Shown here piece after piece: positions 26,701 through 32,746 of a stretch of DNA of 64,000 nucleotides. Location of the stretch: contig JBAIAA010000659.1 in assembly GCA_037893245.1 (NCBI GenBank), positions 310,001-374,000 of the forward strand, read 5' to 3'. Positions within the stretch are counted from its first letter, which is position 1; every line of letters starts with the position of its first letter. This DNA is from Crossaster papposus (Eukaryota; Echinodermata; Asteroidea; Velatida; Solasteridae). The notes beneath the pieces were generated by a model. It was not told the DNA's origin. It saw only the letters and a list, made by a program, of their open reading frames with translations, and did not search any database. The position numbers and the translations under genes were made by a program.

Positions 26701-28791
26701 AATTGCCATTGCCATTGCCATTGGTACCCGCTATCGTTCTATGGTCAATTTTGCCTTGTTCACTAGAGGAGCCTTCGAATATTTCAATGTAAAATTTCAT
26801 TTACCGTAATTCATTATACAAGTTAATAATTAGGTGTGCGAGTGGGAAAGTTCTTTTTTTCCTGTGCGTTTTTTTTATTATGAGAATTCTTTTTCTGGTT
26901 TTGGCTTGAAACAAAAATGGAAATTGCCACTTGTGCAGGTGTTTTGGTTCCGTATTTCAATTTTGGTGGTTTTTTGGGGGTTTTTTTTTGCAAACATATC
27001 CCAGTTCTCCCCTTGTCAAATGAACATTCCCTTCAGAAAGAATGTAATATCCCGACGCAACTTAAACAAAATTTAAAAATGTTTCTCAGTCCCGAATTCG
27101 TGTTTTTTCAAAAAATTCGCACTGATTGACCTTCAAGTGCCAGGCTGCAACATTTTGTCCTTCCCTTCTACTGTTGAACCTCCCTGCTCCTGCTCCTGCC
27201 CTGCCCTGCCCTGCCCTGCCCTGCCCTGCCCTGCCCTGCCCTGCCCCGCCCTGCCCTGCCCCACCCCAAAAACCTATGGGCTTTTGTTTCAAAGCGAAAA
27301 TGCATCAACTCGGTATTAATTTTTGTTTCACCGTTTCCAGTTATTATAATTTACAAATAATAAATGTTTGTGAGTGCAACGATTTCTTGTGAAAGGCCTG
27401 AATAAATTCCCGTCATCTGCCAAAAGTGTGACCGTGCAGAAGAAATTCTGTTTAGCATGGAATGGAACTTTTTTTGGTACGGCCGTGCTGTGCATTGGAA
27501 CGAATAATTTAATGACATGAGATTTAACGATCCACCAATGACGGGGATTTATTCAGGCATGTCAGGTGGGTGCGATCGTTTAGCTCACTCGTGTTGACAC
27601 GGTTTAGCCCCGTGCTGTTGGTTTAGCTCTGATGTCATACTAGGGGCTCAGCCACCACACAGCCTGCTCGAGGAGCAGAATCACACGCCGCGTTGTTCAT
27701 TCCAGGCAACAGACAAATATTGCGGCCGGACAGTGGATAAGTTCAAGTGGACCCCCAAAACACAACTTTATTAGAGCTCTTGGAAGCTGTTATTCCAGCT
27801 GGACATCGTTACTTTTTGCGACTGCAACCATCATGTGAAGATAGTGATGCTCGCATTTGAGCGTTCATTGAATGCGACTCTCGTGGCTAAACCGGTTTTG
27901 CATTGACCTGAGTCAATCGGGGTGAGCTACCCGAACGCACCAGATTCATTTGTATGTGTTTACTGCATGCTGGTATTTGTTGAATATTTATTGTACAATT
28001 GAAAGTGTATGGACGCTGTGCGTGTGTGTCTGTGTATTACATAACCCTCGAGGACAGAAGCACAATAGACGAACAAGAGATCCTTTCAGTTCTTGGGCGT
28101 TAGTCTTTTGTAAAATTTTGTTCTCTGTCGTTAAAGTGTACGATAAGTGAATTGGGTTGGGTTACAGTACAAGAACAAAGGAAAACACAATAAGGAATCC
28201 TCGGTCGTTATGTAAAACACGACTGGGTGTACCCTCGATGTATAGAAAGTGTATAATAACTGTTGATAAAGGACGCATGAGTGCCATTTGTTACCAAGTA
28301 TCTCGAATGTTGTGGGTTCGGGTGCGTAAATTTGCAAAGCATTCGGCACGTCGCAAACTTTTGCATGTTGATACATACAACACTACCTACATGCAGGGAT
28401 GCAGTCGAGTCCATCACAAGTCCCTGTAAGTCCATCACAAGTCCCTGCAAGTCCATCACAAGTCCATCACAAGTTCTCCAGTTCCAATTCAAATCACAAG
28501 CTATTCAATTGAGCTCTGACAAAAGCATTCCTTTGTCATTGTTCATCCAGTTACTTGTGACTGCCTTTTAATATGAAAGGACTTGTGACTGGCTTCACGA
28601 AAGGACTTGTGAACGAACTTGCAGGGACTCGACTACAACCCTGCCTACATGTACTGTTCAGTGCCCATCTAGATTTCTGTGGATATTAAATTAATTTGTT
28701 TCTTTCGTTGTTCCAGGGTTTTTTGCTGAATGAAGAGGACATGGGCACGACTATGGAAATGAAACCAGCCAAGACCCTCACAAAAATCTAA
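865..28791 (+). CDS. ELAPOR1/ELAPOR2-like (KIAA1324/EIG121) transmembrane protein, 5'-partial, 21 exons
   Basis: Endosome/lysosome-associated apoptosis and autophagy regulator family: type I membrane proteins with Cys-rich growth-factor-receptor-like modules, a mannose-6-phosphate-receptor homology region, one membrane span and a short cytosolic tail. Exons: 865-1063, 1477-1624, 2691-2774, 4682-4866, 6233-6318, 7288-7376, 8028-8208, 8895-8999, 9334-9616, 9987-10091, 10268-10357, 11501-11568, 17556-17703, 18590-18722, 20392-20424, 22191-22294, 23653-23772, 24317-24565, 25117-25284, 25473-25644, 28717-28791. All phases join, giving about 940 residues, close to the family length of roughly 1000, so little is missing at the N terminus. 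Recognition rests on the Cys spacing, the stretch CPPCNPG, the fragment DRLIGIT, the span followed by FWKRNRK, and LEYKYQKLV. Whether it matches ELAPOR1 or ELAPOR2 cannot be told; it may be the pre-duplication orthologue. Confidence 0.93.
1138..1374. mobile_element. Inverted-repeat MITE, 'AATTGGCC/GCTTAGCA' family, left end diverged
   Basis: The right end reads TTTAGCAGCTCTATGAAATT then GGCCCC. The interior shares phrases such as AAAGTCTTGCTC and GGTTACCAGCCAAAA with copies at about 6601-6777, 38145-38389 and 62789-63014. The best preserved copy (38145-38389) begins GGGGCCAATTTCATAGA and ends TCTATGAAATTGGCCCC, so the family has terminal inverted repeats. There is no coding capacity. Confidence 0.7.
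1625..2690. other. Intron, with one decayed end of the telomere-like MITE family
   Basis: The block at about 1672-1697 (GGAGGATTTGGGAGG then TTAGGGTTAA) matches the right end of the elements at 61972-62407 and 44067-44483. I find no clear left partner here. An A-run lies at 2221-2240. I see no exon and attach no function to the open frame at 2125-2586. Confidence 0.5.
3040..3985 (+). mobile_element. CR1/L2-type LINE fragment, reverse transcriptase C-terminal part, decayed
   Basis: Broken reading frames give peptides typical of the 3' end of Jockey-superfamily non-LTR elements: LHDIQISGWLLIS, then the phrase HRLQLLQNTAAHLL, then LQRLHWLPYNTRS. Stops and frameshifts separate the parts, so it is inactive. 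It is cut on its 3' side by the 19-bp tandem array that starts near 3988. Confidence 0.75.
3988..4312. repeat. 19-bp minisatellite, about 17 copies
   Basis: The unit CTTGAGGTCATCTGGTAGT repeats almost without change. It begins exactly where the LINE coding sequence would continue (an L-R-S-S-G-S type stretch). This suggests slippage or duplication of a piece of the LINE itself. Confidence 0.93.
4903..5290. mobile_element. Short inverted-repeat element (candidate MITE), about 390 bp
   Basis: About 30 bp at 4905-4935 (ATATGTGATGCGATCAAGCA onward) are nearly the reverse complement of 5259-5288 (TGCTTGATCACATCACATAT within it). The interior is AT-rich and non-coding. The element starts about 36 bp after the ELAPOR-like exon ending at 4866. 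Target-site duplications were not resolved. Confidence 0.65.
5291..6232. other. Intron, mostly unassigned AT-rich DNA
   Basis: The block near 5879 (AAAGGTAGTATTCACCATTT) resembles one end of the AAAGGTAGGATACACC inverted-repeat family seen at 16017, 26048 and 41447. Otherwise I see nothing in this stretch. It ends in a pyrimidine-rich acceptor tract before 6233. Confidence 0.45.
6233..8999 (+). CDS. ELAPOR-like exons 5-8 (Cys-rich receptor-like repeats)
   Basis: Exons 6233-6318, 7288-7376, 8028-8208 and 8895-8999. Paired cysteines recur as CPANTFSG, CTDC, CPPCNPGMSAF, CTFCPKNMFSDG and CQECAPNTAP, the repeat style called growth-factor-receptor or ephrin-receptor Cys-rich (GCC2/GCC3-like). The segment TQVMYKWIEPRMC is a strong family landmark. 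The exon at 8895 continues to GMNYIRWHIMPPNM and splices in phase to the next block. Confidence 0.92.
6601..6777. mobile_element. MITE of the 'AATTGGCC/GCTTAGCA' family
   Basis: It carries the left-arm block GGGGCCAATTT, the interior phrases AAAGTCTTGCTCAATAAAAA and TTTGTAACCCTGCTTTTG, and the right-arm block TGCTTAGCTGCTCCATGAAA. An internal segment is missing compared with 38145-38389. The intron part just before it (6429-6600) is low-complexity poly-C and poly-A. Confidence 0.75.
7089..7240. repeat. 17-bp tandem repeat
   Basis: Units of the form TTCTTGATTTTTACAAA recur, drifting into a TTCCGATTTTTACAAA variant in the second half. It lies in the intron before exon 7288-7376. Confidence 0.9.
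8395..8482. repeat. 11-bp tandem array CAGTCGCAAGT
   Basis: About eight copies of CAGTCGCAAGT. The core AGTC(A/G)CAAGT is shared with the large array at 16430-17465 and smaller blocks at 18775-18885 and 28410-28480 in other introns of the same gene. Confidence 0.9.
9334..10357 (+). CDS. ELAPOR-like exons 9-11 (central beta-rich lumenal domain)
   Basis: Exons 9334-9616, 9987-10091 and 10268-10357. The first encodes GFGCSDEAGWQLSDDHIHTG and then an Ig- or jelly-roll-like stretch with paired Cys (ECTSDC). The second reads VTFSWAFQKTDI. The third is KIFSVTVTNTLNGGA followed by a new CKKCPRGS knot. A piggyBac-type MITE (9660-9853) and a tRNA-like SINE fragment sit in the intron between the first two. 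Confidence 0.92.
9660..9853 (-). mobile_element. TTAA-flanked piggyBac-type MITE, family A copy 1
   Basis: It ends at TTAA (9850-9853), preceded by CCCGGCGCTAACTGG, the family end in reverse. The other end is near TTAA 9660-9663 and is diverged. The interior shares GTGTGCTACCCACA, the block GGCCGGAAATATC and ACGGATGACGG with other family copies. Confidence 0.7.
9885..9942 (+). repeat. tRNA-like SINE head fragment
   Basis: It reads GTGTGACCGAGTGGTTAGG (box A-like, Leu/Ser tRNA style) and then GTGGTTCAAATCC (box B-like). There is no full cloverleaf, so it is a SINE remnant and not a functional tRNA gene. Confidence 0.6.
10827..11110. mobile_element. TTAA-flanked MITE, family B copy 1 (284 bp)
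   Basis: TTAA is followed by CACGTTGACTGCCG, and the far end is CGGCAGTCAACGTG followed by TTAA: perfect 14-bp terminal inverted repeats with the TTAA duplication expected of piggyBac-type transposition. The interior holds two small near-palindromes built on CTACGAGTAT. A second copy is at about 33433-33726. Confidence 0.9.
11501..18722 (+). CDS. ELAPOR-like exons 12-14 (end of Cys-rich part, start of MRH-like region)
   Basis: Exons 11501-11568, 17556-17703 and 18590-18722. The reading is CIPCEAGHYI, then YGSEACVPCGPGMKSDEG, then SRFYHHFNISLCG, which opens the mannose-6-phosphate-receptor homology region. The 6 kb intron between the first two exons carries the full piggyBac element, only 8 bp after the exon, and the large 23-bp minisatellite. 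The donor after 18722 is GTCAGT, weaker than the others. Confidence 0.9.
11832..12010. repeat. Internal direct repeat of the piggyBac right sub-terminal sequence (left copy)
   Basis: GGTTATTCACCACGCACGCC, the phrase CAGCGTGCCTTTGTCC and TTTATATAATTTTCG occur here. They recur in the same order and orientation at 14906-15265 next to the right end, where the second part is separated from the first by an extra 150 bp or so. The left copy lacks the terminal TIR. Confidence 0.8.
12940..13045 (-). repeat. Triplicated 3' end of the transposase gene
   Basis: A 32-35-bp unit containing ATGTTCAACTGTCCCTTACT then GGGTGTGGT occurs three times in a row. The last copy overlaps the transposase C terminus: read on the minus strand it gives the final residues (YHTQ) and the TAA stop. 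Confidence 0.85.
13031..14680 (-). CDS. piggyBac transposase (DDE_Tnp_1_7 family), 549 aa
   Basis: A cut-and-paste transposase that moves elements at TTAA sites. It has one open frame with ATG at 14680. The N terminus (residues 1-60) is Ser/Asp-rich and acidic. The expected catalytic aspartates are present: D222 or D223 in ISVDDSLLKFYGRL, D301 in LALDRAFSS, and D410 in NALMGGVDKSDQL, a family signature. The C-terminal 40 residues form a Cys/His zinc-binding tail (CVHC, CDIC, CLEPC, H) as in piggyBac proteins. No frameshift or internal stop is seen, so it could be functional. It reads against the surrounding gene and is GC-rich compared with it, as expected of an inserted element. Confidence 0.95.
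   Translation of the reverse strand: MSDVTSGESNYSSSEVSDFSDDASYHSSSYDIDSDVPLAVYAKQPRQSAAAPLRWRDEDSAPLKYGFTGDGGAIGEGLNRLSTCSETFAVFFNDELNSRIVEETNRYAVQRPASSSSHMRQWNELTVRELKAFLALSILMGITNLPSLHSYWSTDPLLKTCLFRSVMPRDRYLAIMQALHFNDNSAMPEDNDDRLFKLRPVIDHLLEKFPTVYSLQRDISVDDSLLKFYGRLRFKTYNPRKRARFGIKVYKLCQSTGAAAGYCSNFKIYTGQDKGELPATVKVVLDLLENLKGKGYNLALDRAFSSPDLYRRLYAEKFNVVGTVMYNRKGMPDDLKTVKLNRGEVAYRTASLGVNGSLLALVWKDKRSIRMLSTMHTAEIRGSGKNDRTGTEKQKPASVLEYNALMGGVDKSDQLAANHRAARKSLKWYKKLFFYFLDLTLVNCYCVYLALGHRTSFLDFRLELVRELLYDEPLPEYRAHRDTPSPIPRFAGGPHFPAFVERSDDTGDYLYRRCVHCSSQGLNKKTHYRCDICDKGLCLEPCFRDYHTQ
16017..16308. mobile_element. Inverted-repeat MITE, AAAGGTAGNATACACC family
   Basis: It begins TTAAAGGTAGTATACACCAT and ends ATGGTGTATTCTAC then TTTTTAAA. 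It shares interior phrases with copies at 26048-26337 and 41447-41727 (TTTACTATAAAATAC, GGACAGGT). It is non-coding. Confidence 0.75.
16425..17466. repeat. 23-bp minisatellite, about 45 copies
   Basis: The unit CCAGTCACAAGTAAATGACA plus AGT has variants (TCTAG for TCCAG; ATCTC or ATCGC for ATGAC). It fills about 1 kb of the intron just before exon 17556-17703. The core matches, in reverse complement, the right end of a MITE-like repeat seen at about 28545-28640 and 41325-41375. Confidence 0.95.
18140..18265 (-). repeat. tRNA-derived SINE fragment
   Basis: In reverse complement it reads a box-B-like GGGTTCGAACCC followed by TGCCTGGGTCAATATGTGGA and AGAATATTCTTCTAGGGTTT. The same order occurs on the plus strand at about 51062-51175. 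The preceding intron piece (17960-18045) ends in (ACTC)n after GCCGGCACGGCGTTAAACC, another SINE-like tail. Confidence 0.6.
18285..18478. mobile_element. 194-bp MITE with about 62-bp inverted repeats
   Basis: TGTTTACATCTGTATTCAAA onward (18285-18350) is nearly the exact reverse complement of 18416-18478, which ends TTTGAATACAGATGTAAACA. The arms include GTGCCCGGCA and CATCATG. Most of the element can fold back on itself. Confidence 0.9.
18775..18890. repeat. Tandem block of GTCACAAGT-type units
   Basis: Units CAGGTCACAAGT and CTGCGTCACAAGACACAAG repeat in tandem just after exon 18590-18722. It shares the CACAAGT core with the 23-bp array. The following text includes CAAAGGAATGACTTCGTCAT, similar to the centre of the MITE at 28392-28645. 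Confidence 0.85.
19090..19268. mobile_element. Candidate MITE with GCGAAAG / CTTTCGCG ends
   Basis: The left part (CGGCGCGAAAGCGAACACGA) mirrors the right part (GCATCGCATTCACTTTCGCG). Both arms carry GACGTCA-type motifs. A related block lies at 8215-8330. Confidence 0.55.
19693..19935 (+). mobile_element. piggyBac-type MITE, family A copy 2
   Basis: It starts TTAACCAGTTCGCGCCGGGA and carries the internal landmarks ACGAAACTCGATCCGA, the block GGGTTCAGGCC, GCACACCCACGCATTTCCGG and GCGTCATCCG. The right end (CATCCGGCACGAA) is diverged and its TTAA is lost. Confidence 0.85.
20392..24565 (+). CDS. ELAPOR-like exons 15-18 (MRH-like region)
   Basis: Exons 20392-20424 (a 33-nt microexon, DASTDPSFKKK), 22191-22294, 23653-23772 and 24317-24565. 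Landmarks are YICRSTIIPPATR, the block SLGDRLIGITRRN, CPEGRSTIITLRCD, CPSGTCDGCAFHLLWRSEHA and CPLCHEGDF. These are the conserved Cys and strand pattern of the receptor homology domain shared by ELAPOR proteins and cation-independent M6P receptor repeats. Glycan binding cannot be inferred. Confidence 0.9.
20750..21107. mobile_element. Foldback element with about 110-bp arms
   Basis: GTGACCTCGAGTTAAATTTG at 20756 pairs with CAAATTAAACTCGGGGTCAC at the far side. The arms include GGTACACTGACTTGCTCACA and its complement. A second copy occupies 52438-52975 and is interrupted by another repeat. Confidence 0.9.
21685..21943. mobile_element. Inverted-repeat element with GGGCCCAATTTCTT ends
   Basis: The left end CTGGGCCCAATTTCTTAGCT mirrors the right end CCAAGAAATTGGGCCCAG. 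The interior is rich in GCTTAC and GTTAGC motifs. It looks related to the AATTGGCC/GCTTAGCA family but has distinct sequence. Confidence 0.8.
22490..23577. repeat. 75/78-bp minisatellite, about 14 copies, open in several frames on both strands
   Basis: The unit contains CAGGTCGGCTTGGCACAGAA then TCCTGATCCCCTTCC. Two length types differ by one codon (an extra CTG). Units are multiples of 3 and lack stops in several frames, so a 359-codon frame on the plus strand and frames of up to 227 codons on the minus strand appear. It lies wholly between the donor at 22294 and the acceptor at 23652, and the host exons read in phase without it, so I treat it as intronic and not as a gene. Confidence 0.9.
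24119..24316 (+). pseudogene. Tandem duplicate of the next exon's acceptor and start, decayed
   Basis: A block of about 130 bp starting TATTTTAGTATTTTTGTTCA at 24119 repeats at 24249. The second copy runs into the real acceptor (AG at 24315-24316) and exon. The first copy contains a matching AG and CACTATGGCCTGCCCAGAGG, then GCTGA, so the copied exon would meet a TGA a few codons in. It is a broken exon duplicate within the intron. Confidence 0.85.
25117..28791 (+). CDS. ELAPOR-like exons 19-21 (membrane span, cytosolic tail, stop)
   Basis: Exon 25117-25284 encodes the juxtamembrane part and a hydrophobic span, ASIAAFMGCVVLLVTCALYF, with a basic stop-transfer motif (WKRNRK). Exon 25473-25644 encodes LEYKYQKLV, an acidic stretch (EDGDNEDDVLFEDG) and GFFGKFLSRPRNDK. 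Exon 28717-28791 adds a 24-residue tail ending TLTKI with stop TAA at 28789-28791. A short extra exon inside the 3 kb intron between the last two cannot be excluded, but the phase joins directly. Confidence 0.85.
25815..26337. mobile_element. Two head-to-head copies of the AAAGGTAGGATACACC family
   Basis: The right copy spans 26048-26337 (starts TTAAAGGCAGGATACACAAT, ends GGTGTATCCAACCTTTAAA). The text from 25818 to 25975 (AAATATTTACTATTTAATTA and TAGGCATCCAGCAAAATTAT) is the reverse complement of 26160-26330. Together they make an inverted repeat of about 160 bp arms. Confidence 0.75.
26340..28020. other. Intron between the last two ELAPOR-like exons, mostly simple sequence and unassigned DNA
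   Basis: It holds a (TTG)n run at 26665-26700, a (CTGCC)n run at about 27185-27260, poly-T stretches, and otherwise unassigned DNA. I see no exon supported by homology, although a short alternative tail exon could hide here. Confidence 0.5.
28020..28230. mobile_element. Interspersed repeat also nested at 52742-52925
   Basis: It shares AGGAAAACACAATAAGGAAT then CCTCGGTCGTTATGT, plus a CCTCGAGGACAG-type start, with the segment that interrupts the foldback element at 52742-52925. The class is not identified. Confidence 0.55.
28392..28645. mobile_element. Inverted-repeat element carrying the CACAAGTCC tandem motif
   Basis: The left end GCAGGGATGCAGTCGAGTCC mirrors the right end GGACTCGACTACAACCCTGC. 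Near the left end AAGTCCATCACAAGTCC repeats in tandem; the right side reads ACTTGTGACTGGCTTCACGA. The centre reads AGCATTCCTTTGTCATTGTT. A decayed relative lies at 41285-41375. Confidence 0.75.
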
Positions 28792-29690
28792 ACTTTTTTT
28801 AAATATTTTTTTTTGGTAAAATTGAACAAATTTAGAATTTTTTCAAGTGGTGCAGTTTTGAAATGTCCTAAGCTAAATTGATTATTTTTTTGAAAACTTT
28901 TGTTCTCTTAATATATTTTAGTTTGTTTTACATTGGTTCCTTTTTAGAAGTAACGCTGGATATTTCTATATAACACTATTTATTTGAAGAAATAATTTTT
29001 TTTTCAATATAGAATGGGAAATACCTAAGTATTACACAAATGCCTTTAAATTTGAAATTCTGAAAAAATACCGGCTCCTTCTGTATTTCCCAAAACGAAT
29101 TAACAGAATGTAGTACAATTTTAACAATGTAGTACAGTTGTTAATGGGTTCAATTGCTAGAGTGGCATATACTCTGCCCTTTTTACAATTAAAATCTGTA
29201 ATAAGTTCAAATTTGAAGTTAATGATTGTTATAATCACCAGGTAAACTTATTTAGAAGTATTCACAAAAGAGGTATTTCTGGTTTTATTATGACATTATT
29301 TATGTATTCAGTACAGTTACGAACAAGACCTTCATTTTTTAATTAATGTTGGGATAGATAGATAGAAAATTGTATTTAATGTCTGGTGGCAATTTTGTGT
29401 TAATTTTGTGCTTTATTCAATAATAATCCTTGCAGTATAACGGCGCTTCGTTTTGTAATAGGATATTATAGCTTTCTGTATTTAAAAGATCTATCAAATT
29501 TTGTATTTTTTGTTGAAAACAAAGCTCAGATTTCTTTAAAGTCAATTGGTGACTCGGAAATGTTTATTAGAACATTACTCCAGTTTGTTTTAAATTGTAT
29601 TCATTCGAAAATTCATCATTCCACGAGCGGTTAATACTTTAACGGTTAATATATTTCTGTCGGACATTCTTTTACTTTTTTTCTTTATAT

Positions 29691-29934
29691 TTAACCAGTT
29701 TGCATTGGGATTATTTTGATATTGACCAGGCCCAGACGCTGAATTGTTTTTCACGAACCTTGATCCAAGACAGGTTCAGGCCACCATCTGTGGGTAGCAC
29801 ACTCTGATATTTCCGTCCTCGCTCGCTGTGAGCTGGTCGCTAATATATTTCCGGTCTTGCTCGTGACGTGTTTCCCCGTCATCCGTTTGGAATTCTAGAA
29901 GAAATTTGCACAACCTCCGACCAAAACAGGTTAA
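29691..29934 (+). mobile_element. piggyBac-type MITE, family A copy 3
   Basis: It begins TTAACCAGTTTGCATTGGGA and ends CAAAACAGG then TTAA. The internal blocks CGAACCTTGATCC, the phrase GGTTCAGGCCACCATCTGTG and CCCGTCATCCGTTTGGAATT match the family. It is diverged. Confidence 0.8.
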
Positions 29935-30839
29935 AAAATGTTAACCAAATTTTGAACAAAATTTAGGATGTTTTTGTTGCAAAGAAACCTTGGACTTCTT
30001 TATTATTTTTTATCAAAACATTACCCCAGTTTGTTTTATATTTTATTCATTAAAAAGGTCTTGTGTTCAGCCTTCCATGAGTGGTTAATATATCTCTACT
30101 AGACATTCTTTTACTTTTTTTACATTCAAGTACATAATTCAGGGTTATGTGGTCTTTGTAAATATTGTATTGTGTTGGGTTATGAGGCATGCTAATTTTT
30201 TTGTAAAATATTTAAATTATATTTAATATGTGCAAAAATGGGCATACTGGTTTTTGAGGTTAGAGTATAGTTGTAGTAATATATGAAAGATGGAAATTTA
30301 TTAGGAGTAATATTAAGCATGAATAAGTAGCAGTAACAATTTGGGGTTTTTTTTTATTTTAGAAATGTAAGTTATGACAACCTCTAAAAGTTGGGGGTTG
30401 AAGTTGGGGGTTATGAGGATGTTCATGATTATTGGCAGTACAAGTTATAAATGTTTCTTTTGATTTTGAAAATGTTTTTTTGGTGTCGAGTTCCCTTTTC
30501 AACTGTTTTGTTATAAAAATTGTAAACGAGGTTCAGATATCTACCCACAATTCAAACTTTTTTCAAAAGAAAATAATTTAAAACCATAATTTAAAACTAG
30601 AAAAAAAAGGGCACTCTGATGAGTGTACAATTCTGCCCCAATAGCAAAAAAACGCGCCCTAATGTTACTGGCTGTCCGGTATAGCACCCTCAATTGGCAA
30701 ATTTTCACTTTGAAATTTATGTCAGTGTTCCTCGTGGTTTATTTGTGTATTATAAGACGAAGTTGTATCATAAAATTAGGCGTTATCCCTGGCCACACAG
30801 CATTCTGGTGTTTATAACTACTGCCCCCAAACAGAGATA

Positions 30840-30930
30840 CTGACAATTTGGGAGACCGCGAAATAGCTCTGTTGGTAGAGCACCGGTCCGGTATTTTGGA
30901 GGTCGCAGATTCGAGTCTGGCCTTTTTCTG
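30840..30930 (+). repeat. tRNA-derived SINE head
   Basis: It has box A-like TAGCTCTGTTGGTAGAGC and box B-like GATTCGAGTCT spaced as in a tRNA, preceded by GACAATTTGGGAGACCGC. Two more copies in the window (38015-38128 and 42165-42270, both minus strand) carry the same upstream phrase, which marks a SINE family and not a tRNA gene. Confidence 0.8.
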
Positions 30931-31364
30931 TTCACGCAAAATTACCTAGTCAGTTTCCCTTGTGTATATTATCTAGATCAACAATTCCTAAATGCCACAA
31001 GATTTGTTTTCATGCGTATTTCATAATGACAGTTTAAACTATGCATTGTTAGGGTATATTTGGTTGTGTATTAAAATATCAATATAAATGACTCATAACT
31101 TGAAGAATGTAGTATCCTTCTGCTGCTACTTCGTGTTGAGTGCAATTTCAGATTATTTTCTCAACAGTCCCAGATTCATGTCTTTTCAACCTTTTTTGAA
31201 ATGACTTACCTTCATGGAGATCATGCAATGCAGCGTCGGTGTGTAATGTTCTAGTTCAAACACCCAACAATACCGCTGAAAGTTCTCTCTAGCATGTTCA
31301 TTTCATAATGTTCAGAAGGCACTGTTTGACTAAAACCAAAAACGTTGTGTGCCTTTGGTTGTCA

Positions 31365-31556
31365 TTAACCAGTTCGCGCCGGGATTATTTTTAACGAAAC
31401 TCGATCTGAAGCGTGTTCAGGCCGATAGTGCTGGGTAGCACTTGCGCGCTGCTGACATACATTTCCGAACTTGAACTTGGCGTGTTTATGCGTCATCCGT
31501 TTTGAATTTTGGGAATTTTTTGCGTTTATTTACGTCATCCGGCGCGAACTGGTTAA
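31365..31556 (+). mobile_element. piggyBac-type MITE, family A copy 4 (best preserved ends)
   Basis: TTAACCAGTTCGCGCCGG at the left and CCGGCGCGAACTGGTTAA at the right give perfect 14-bp inverted repeats with intact TTAA on both sides. It is 192 bp with no coding content. Confidence 0.95.
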
Positions 31557-32175
31557 GTGCTTACCGAATGTCAAATGTTGGGCGCTTATAGAGCAGCTGT
31601 CTGTGACACGACAAAACAAAATGGCGTCAGGATGCAACATTCTTTCTAACTTAACTCATATGAAAGAAAAATAAAGCTGTAATTCTGTTTTGCTGATTGG
31701 AAATTAATAATCTTTGTATGTTTATTATGTGATCTTTGGAATGAAAACCGTTTGTCAATTGGATTTAAATGAAAAAAGTCATAGTAACAAATTTAAACAG
31801 TTGGACTAAACACCATACCATATTCCTGCCTTGTCCCAAAGTTCAGGAAAAAATATGTACCACCAAGAGTTGAAATTTCAAATTATTTATTGATATTAAA
31901 CCACGTTGTGTTTAAAGTGCGGTGGACAATTTCAAAGTTGCACAATAGGTCTTAAAAGAAACTTCTAAAATGTTTTAATACAAAATTGTATTCACATAAT
32001 TTCACTGATATTAACAATAATATACAAAAACAAACTGAATGTTCAACCACTGCATAATTAACGCCTCGTATGCAAGAACATAGAAATCTAAATGTTTTTA
32101 CACTGTAAACAAGTAACCGTGATTTATTGCCGAATGGCTTTATAATGTGGGCCATGTTTCTTTTGTTAGATGTTT

Positions 32176-32366
32176 TTAAAACCAGTTCGCGCCAGAAGAC
32201 GTACATACTCACAAAGTTTCGAAACGGATAATAAACACGTCACAAGCAAGGCCGGAAATGCGTGGGTGTGCTTCTCGGTACCATCGGCCTCGGATCAAGT
32301 TTCGATGAAAATAATCCCGCGCCTCGGCTCGTTGATGTTAAAATAATCCCGGCGCAAACTGGTTAA
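32176..32366 (-). mobile_element. piggyBac-type MITE, family A copy 5 (reverse orientation)
   Basis: ACCAGTTCGCGCCAG near 32181 and CCCGGCGCAAACTGG then TTAA (32363-32366) bound a reverse copy. It contains GGCCGGAAATGCGTGGGTGT and the reverse of the ATCCGAGGC block. Confidence 0.85.
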
Positions 32367-32746
32367 ATACTCGACTAGGCCAACATGATCAACGAAACAA
32401 GTTGAGACTGCTAACTCGTTCTCCACTGTACTGCAACCTCCTTGTTACCTATCCCAACCCTATTCATACTGTGAAGAGATCAGAATGATTATCTTGTCTC
32501 ATTTCAGTGTGAGGGGCTGGTTCTTCCACACTTTTCTCTGTAGCCCACATCTTGAGTGGCCTTTGGCCTTGTGATGGGCGACTTGCCCTAAAAAAATCCT
32601 TCACCAGACCTGATTTGATAGGTCTCTCTCAAATGATTCACTTCCTACCATGCATGTTTAGAACATTTTCCATACCGCACGTACGCGTCAGAGAGCGATC
32701 TATACACGGGATATTAAACAAACGAAAGTCTGGCCACTGCAATATC

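Larger units (their letters stand above)
28792..32746. other. Intergenic region between ELAPOR-like and HIT-like genes (tail to tail)
   Basis: It follows the ELAPOR-like stop and must contain both 3' UTRs. It is AT-rich, with MITE copies at 29691-29934, 31365-31556 and 32176-32366 and a SINE at 30840-30930. A possible polyadenylation motif, AATAAA, lies near 31670, but I cannot say which transcript would use it. No other coding region is supported. Confidence 0.5.

Noticed and set aside
27086-27319. Frames with CPALPCPALP or AGQGRAGQGR repeats
   Set aside because: They come from the (CTGCC)n simple repeat.
30840-30930. A functional tRNA gene
   Set aside because: Box A and box B are present but arms do not pair as a full cloverleaf, and the same upstream phrase recurs at two other copies, so it is a SINE.
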